Below are positions 58,636-64,000 of a stretch of DNA of 64,000 nucleotides, piece after piece. The position numbers were made by a program, and so were the translations under genes. Source of the DNA: Fomitopsis serialis (taxonomy: Eukaryota > Basidiomycota > Agaricomycetes > Polyporales > Fomitopsidaceae); contig NW_025955090.1 in NCBI RefSeq assembly GCF_022376445.1, positions 57,019 to 121,018 on the forward strand, read 5' to 3'. Within the stretch, counting starts at the first letter, position 1, and every line of letters starts with the position of its first letter. The notes under the pieces are model-generated. The model saw only the letters and a program-made list of their open reading frames with translations, was not told where the DNA came from and searched no databases.

Positions 58636-60195
58636 TCAGAAACGCTTTCCGGGTTTCACGTCCCGGCACTCACCATTATCCGCGAAGCCGATGGTCTGGT
58701 TCTGCACGCTGAAGATCGCGTAGTAGTGCTTTAGCAAACTTCCGCCGACGAGGTTCAGGCCGTCGATGGAGTTGATGAACGTCTGGCACGTCTCCGTCTG
58801 ACCGGGGAACGGTCCAACGTTCAGCTCGCTGCTGGGGATCGTCAGGTTGAACGGCTCGCCGGCGGTGTTCGTGAACGTGAGCGTGAGCTCGGACGCGAGC
58901 GAGTCGATCTCGGAGCAGGGAATCCCGTATGCGGTCCCGTACTCGGTCGTCTCGGGCGCGTACGACTTGATATTGGGCGAGATCTTGGAGTAGATTTCCT
59001 GGTTATGAGATGTGAGTGGCCCGCATCTGCGCGTATGCTACTACCAAATTTACCTCCGTGATGTCGGGATCAAAGTATACGTTACTTGTGCCGCTGTCGA
59101 AGATGATCGTGCGGGAGGTGGAGAGCAGTGAGGTCGTCTGGTCGTTTATATAGATTGCAGACGAGCTCAACAACCATGTGTCGTCGTTGTCCGATGGGAG
59201 CGACGCAGTCTGAATCTCGCCTGTGCACCAGCATCAGCAACATGGTGATCTCATGCACTCTCAGTGAAGCAAGCATACCGTGAATATGCGATTCGTCGAC
59301 GCCACCGAACGTGATCTCAGCGTTTCCGACAGAGTTTGGAGTCACGTATAAACCGAACAGCGCTAGCACGATGTCAGAAGTCTCGTCAAAACCTCTCCGT
59401 CCAGAGCTCTTACCTGGCAGCCCATTGTTCGTCAGGCCAAGGAAAAATCCCTCAGCCACGGGTCCGAGACCTTGACACATTCAGACGCCTTCGATACAGT
59501 GCGAACGAGAGAACTGACCTGTGATTCCGCTGTAGGGATTTGGTTCAAACGCAGCTGTCTGGTTGACAACGAGATTCAGCTCCACATTCGCTGTCTCGAC
59601 CCCATCCACGGTCACAGTATCGTTTCCAGGCTGTAGCCACAGAACGTATTCATCATCGGAGGTAATAGGGTTCACGCCGCCACCAGTCTCGAAAGCAATG
59701 TCCTGCACCTCGCCGGTTCTCACAAATGTCGAACTGGCAGAAGCGTTGAATTGGACCTGGTTCGCGCATGGCTCGCCGCATTCGGTACCTAATAAGCATC
59801 ACACAAACTTAGCAGCCGTGCGACCCTGTCACGCCGAAGGCTGGAATACGTACTGCAAACTCTAGCGTGTAGCTGCCTGTATCGAACACGACTGGGATCT
59901 CTTGTGGTGGCGTGCCGACCGAGATATTTCCGTACCACCTGTGGGCATGGTGAGTAAGCGAACGCGTCATGCACAGAGCAAGCTATGTCAGGCATACTGC
60001 AAATCGGTGCCGTTGAACTGGTCAACGAGGGGGATGCTGAAGGTATCCAGACCGCGCTTCATAACACTGCGTTTCCGCATCGCGCTCATGTGGCCACTAG
60101 GCACTTCCTGGCTGTCAACTGGACCTTGGACGGTGCGACGGAGGCCGCTACGCCTAGCCCAAACAGGGCTGTAGCCGTAGCACTGGCAAATAACA
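58636..60195 (-). CDS. Secreted pepsin-like aspartic protease (family A1)
   Basis: The start at 60195 gives an N-terminal signal peptide MLFASATATALFGLGVAASV, then a propeptide-like basic stretch (MSAMRKRSVMKRGLDTF). The catalytic domain has GNISVGTPPQ, the first active-site motif VFDTGSYTLEF (~59890), GVELNLV-type strands, GFFLGLTNNGLPG, ALFGLYVTP, ITFGGVDESH and the second motif IIFDSGTSNVYFD (~59095). GGSLLKHYYAIFSVQNQTIGFA precedes the end. Both catalytic Asp residues are present. About five introns occur. A frame break near 60105 is cured by reading AA as AAA. Likely vacuolar or extracellular proteolysis. The stop is taken at 58636-58638 after GECRDVKPGKRF. Confidence 0.85.
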
Positions 60196-62267
60196 TGTTA
60201 AGGAAGGAAGGAGAAGAGGTGGAGACGAAAGAAACAGTAGAGGTCGGTGAATGAGGAGTTGGACGGCAACACTCGGTTTAAATAGGTTTCTATGTTGATG
60301 ACGCTCATGTGGACTGTATTCCTGGCTGTGGGAAAGGATGCGGTTCAGCGCGGTTCTGTCACCATTCGCTTCGGAGTCTTCTGTGTGGGTTCTTATCGTT
60401 GGGTGATCAGCGACTTCGCACTGATGAGACCCTGAGATCTGCGGATCTTCGCTGCTACCGGCCGCTGACCAGGCTGTGTGCACCGCTGCGGCATTATTGA
60501 CAGGTGCGCCCATATACATAGGGTATCATATGCCAAGCTTTAAAGAGCCAGCCTCAGCATGAAGGAGACGAATCGAATGACAGGTTATGCCAGTGGCGCC
60601 GGTTATATTGAAGTTCGTAGGAGGGCATAGTACTCCTGAGCGTGTCGAGTTCAAGTCGTCAGGCTACTTGCTAGTGCTAGTAGTATTCACCGTATCGTGT
60701 TTTAGGAATAGGATGTTGTGGCACAGCGAGTCACAGCCACAGCACAAGCAAGGATCAGTACTGGTACTTGTATGGGCGGGTGATTATGTAACCCACGCCT
60801 CTACCATGCATCCACGTACTTAGTGACTGTCATGTCACCGTCTCGGTCCGTCCGGCCTCCCGACCTCATGCGTTTCAAGAGCCAAGACACCAAATTGTAT
60901 CCCCGTCCTGCTCATTATCCCAACATAACTTGTCGCACTAGCCTGTCTCGAGTAGTACAGCCGGCGGCGCATTCTAAGGCAACGGCGTAGTGTCACATCC
61001 GGGTTGACACTCGGTTTTGGTCAGTGTCGCCCATCTGAAGCGCTTTTTTACTATGATTTCATTTCCTTTAGTCGGTCGCGCGTGCGCAGAGGCAGAGATG
61101 GTGCTTGCGGAGCTGGTGACGAGCCAATGTGGGGATGCAGGGCTCATCAGTCTCCTCGCAGTTGAGTTACATAGGGACTGGCAGTGGTCACTGACTGGCA
61201 AATGCGGAGACAGAACTTCGGCTAGGCCCAGGCGCATGAACACAGTGCCACTGCTAGGCCTGTCGCTGGGCTATCGCAGAGGGCGATTGGACTCAATGTA
61301 AGTTGCATACGTAGATCCTCAGGTCTCAGCACTGAGCAGAGGGTGCCTCAGGCTATGCTTCAGTGTACATTGCGGTTATCCACAGGGTATCCAGGCGTTG
61401 TCAGTCCGCGATCTTGGGTGCTCGCAGCTGGGCACTACTATCCGAGTCCACTACTACTTTAGCGTCAGACACGTCGCGGGCCCTGGCGCTCCATGCTTCT
61501 CGGAGCCATTGGGACAGGTTGGGATCTGTGATAGCCAACGAACAAGTTGAACCCGGTGTTCTCTGCTCGACCCGATCCGGAGCCCCCCTTGGACCCAACA
61601 GGACTGACCTCGAGATTGGCAGGCTCATCATGATCGACACCTTACAATGCCTTTACATAGTAAGTTGACCTCGAGCTCCTGTCAAGCATGCTGACACTCG
61701 TGTTGCAGTATTGCTCAATCGAACTGAGGCGCGCCGGGAACGGGCATCGCCATCCAGCGACAAGCGTGCCCCACTGCATCATTGCATCAACAGTATCGCA
61801 AGTCCGCGTACGTGGACGTGTAACAGATCACTGCTGTGCTATGTACCCCATCCGGTCCAGGGACTAGGGTCGCGTGCGTAGTTGCAGTTCAACGTACGTG
61901 GCGAAGTTCGCGGCTCGCCTGTGGCAAGGTCCAAGCCTCAAGAAAGAGGTAACACTGCGCGTGTGCCCAAGCATGTGCAGTACTTCATTCAGATTGATCT
62001 TGTACCAGACGTGTCCGGGACATTGACCAGACATTGACGATCAATCACCAGTCAATCACCAAAGGCTGTTTGAGTGCGTGCCGGTGGGGCCGCGCGAATC
62101 CGATGTTCTGATTCGCGCCATCACCGAGGATGATAGGCTAGCAGCTAGCGCTCAACTAGGCTTCGCCTCGTTGCTTAATAGCACGACCCACATGACAACT
62201 TGAAGCAGGCCTGTCGCGGTCTCCTTCTGTTCTTGTTCCCTGGGCTGCTCTCGATACACTCTCCGTC
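60196..62267. other. Two-kilobase gap with no recognised gene
   Basis: Contains the probable promoter of the protease gene. Frames such as 61363-61668 and 61017-61301 are open but have no motif, no splicing support and no clear composition. I cannot support a gene. An old degraded element is possible. Confidence 0.35.
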
Positions 62268-63673
62268 ATGGTGGCCCAACTCAGCCTAATCGCAGTCAAC
62301 CTTGCGACAGTTGCTCTTGAGAGCTGGCTCTACGGCATATTCTGTGTCATTTTTGGTGCATCGACCTATCTGCTCATCCGTCGTGGCCGAGAGCGCATCC
62401 AGGGTAGCGGGCCCGTGCAGACCACCCGGTCATTGTGGCGGACGCCTATGTTCGTGGCATCGTGTTTGATCGCCTTGTCATGCACTGCAGTGAGCTCTTG
62501 GCGCTCGTTGCTTCGTCAATTAACCCGTCTCACGCAGTACTTTTCCAGCACTGGATATTGACTGTATACCGCTTGTTCGATGCCTTCATCACCTTCATGG
62601 GCGGCGGCGAACCTATCATCGCCTATGCAGACCTCTCCAGGAAATCAGAGGTCGCTAAGACCGCCTTCCTCATCATTACAGTGCTCATCTCCGATGCGAT
62701 GATAGTCAGTTGCTCCCGAACGTCGTAAGCTATTGCGATTCAAACTGACGAGTTCTAGATACACCGTTTATATATTGTATGGAGCTACAACAAGGCAATA
62801 ATCGTCTTTCCTATCTTGACATGGGGTGCATTGGTCGGTGAGTCTCCAATTGTTCTTTGCGGCATTGATTCGCTCGTTTGACGGCAAACACGTTTACAGC
62901 GTGCGGCATTGGCATCTGCTGGCAGTTCGCGCATTACACCCTGGGGGAGAATGTCTTCGAGACTGCAGCAGGACGCTGGATAACGAGCGACTGTGTGTTT
63001 AGCTTTGTGTACGTTCTTGCTGCCCGCTTGTCGGTTTTTTGGCCATCTGACAGGACGCTAATGCTTTGCTTAACACGCAGCACGAACGTTTACTGCTCTC
63101 GTACGCACTGGATCTACGCTCCACCGGTGGCGCCATTCTGACCATCTGCCACCACCTCCGACAGTGCTGATTGCATGGCGCGTATGGCGCACAACCGTCT
63201 CCGCGCCTGCCTACGGCGGTCCTAACATCATGGGCGCGCTCGCCATTATCATTGAGTCAGCCGCCATACAGTCGTTCGTACCGCCGGTTCTCATCGGATC
63301 CCACGCACATTCTGACCTTGGCTCCTTGTCTTCCAGGGTGTGGAACCTTTTCTTCTTCATTACCTACCAAGCCAAGAGCAACCTGCAATTCACCACCATC
63401 GACATGTGGGTGCCCATATGCGGCATATCGCTCACGCTCATCAACCTGCGTGTCTCGCTCGGCTGGGCGCACCAGGCGCACATCTCGGGGTCATCTGGGG
63501 GGCCGCGCATGACCACGCAGGTGCGCTCATTCGAGTCGATGAACCAGAGCTACGGCATGCGCTCGCTGGCGGTAAATATCACGCAAGAGGTCGACGCGGA
63601 AGATCATCGTTTCCCGGGAGAGAAGCCAATTAACTACAGGCGCACAAGCAAGGACAGTAACGTATCTGTATGA
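62268..63673 (+). CDS. Seven-transmembrane protein of basidiomycete-type family
   Basis: The spliced reading starts MVAQLSLIAVNLATVALESWLYGIFCVIFGASTYLLI. Hydrophobic segments follow: MFVASCLIALSCTA, AFLIITVLISDAMI, IIVFPILTWGALVACGIGI, FCTNVYCS/LIAWRVW, IMGALAIIIESAAIQSFV and WVPICGISLTLINLRV. The polar tail is Arg- and Asp-rich and ends SKDSNVSV. The motif IHRLYIVWSYNK after TM4 and the WRVW segment after TM5 are typical of a large uncharacterised agaricomycete 7-TM family. Receptor-like topology is suggested but no ligand or coupling is known. Five short introns are visible, including 63096-63160. The stop is at 63671-63673. Confidence 0.65.
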
Positions 63674-63764
63674 GCAAGATCATCCCCTTGGATTATTGAG
63701 ACTTTATTGTACCAGGATGTCATGAGTCATGGCGTTCGTAATGAACCCGTTATACCACACCATA

Positions 63765-63800
63765 AGTCCCTCTATATATGGAGGCTCACACCCACGACTC
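63765..63800 (+). promoter_or_regulatory. TATA-like box before the last gene
   Basis: CTATATATGG at ~63771 lies ~100 nt upstream of the ATG at 63869, at a reasonable distance for a core promoter. Confidence 0.4.
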
Positions 63801-63868
63801 TGTATTCTATCTGCGAAACACGATTCGGGTACGGACAATCAAAGACTAGTAGGCTGTGCCAAGGAACA

Positions 63869-64000
63869 ATGATTGGGATGGATTTCGAGATGGCACGCAT
63901 CTTCAGGCTTTCCGATGTCTCATCCAAGTCTCATCTCATGGCCCCTAGCAAGTTCATCAGCGGACCCCGTATTCGCGATCACGTGGTAAGTATCAACGCG
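63869..64000 (+). CDS. 5' end of an unrecognised gene (runs off the window)
   Basis: ATG at 63869 opens MIGMDFEMARIFRLSDVSSK and continues to RIRDHV. A GTAAGT donor follows at about 63986. It is supported by an upstream TATA-like box and a good splice donor. It is too short to assign. Confidence 0.4.
   Translation, partial: MIGMDFEMARIFRLSDVSSKSHLMAPSKFISGPRIRDHVVSINA

Overview
The window looks like nuclear DNA from an agaricomycete (mushroom-forming basidiomycete). Genes are broken by many short GT..AG introns of about 45-65 nt, intergenic spacing is compact, and the content is typical of the group: FunK1 (fungal-type) protein kinases, an F-box-like protein, an expanded-family DSBH protein and a plant-like H+-ATPase relic. 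Many coding regions carry single-base frame breaks. At least eight can be traced to a homopolymer that is one base too short, so much of the apparent 'breakage' is probably sequencing or consensus error and not decay.

Layout. 1-8.7 kb: housekeeping genes CLF1 (3' part, +), FAD synthase (-), a promethin-like membrane protein (-) and a Rad5/Rad16-type SNF2 ATPase (+). 9.2-18.9 kb: three tandem FunK1 kinase paralogues (A, B, C, all +), each preceded by a copy of a dispersed ~0.3 kb repeat. 19.4-24.5 kb: MRE11 (-) and a GDP-fucose-transporter-like SLC35C1 homologue (+), divergently arranged. 25.3-28.8 kb: a fourth FunK1 paralogue (D, -). 30.2-33.5 kb: a frame-broken gene with a HECT-like C-terminus. 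33.8-43.3 kb: a GC-rich mosaic of duplicated, truncated gene pieces (PMA1-type H+-ATPase, ribose-5-phosphate isomerase, dihydrolipoyl dehydrogenase more than once, a coiled-coil fragment). 43.5-45.1 kb: an intact DSBH-fold, 2OG-dioxygenase-like gene (-). 46.6-48.6 kb: unrecognised ORFs. 49.5-51.5 kb: a DDE integrase-type transposase gene (-), followed by a 21-bp minisatellite. 52.4-64 kb: a further dispersed repeat copy, an F-box-like gene, a PEX39-like gene, an ArfGAP, a pepsin-type secreted protease, a 7-TM protein and the start of another gene.

Most striking point. FunK1 paralogues C and D carry a chromodomain, of the type found at the C-terminus of chromovirus integrases, inside the kinase activation segment. 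It lies between the DFG-equivalent and the GTFYFMA strand. Both also end in a conserved bipartite nuclear localisation-type signal. Paralogue A has an acidic Asp/Ser-rich insert at the same position and no chromodomain. Paralogue B has lost everything upstream of the end of the chromodomain but keeps the promoter and an open frame. Together they read as a family of putative chromatin-targeted kinases caught at several stages of rearrangement.
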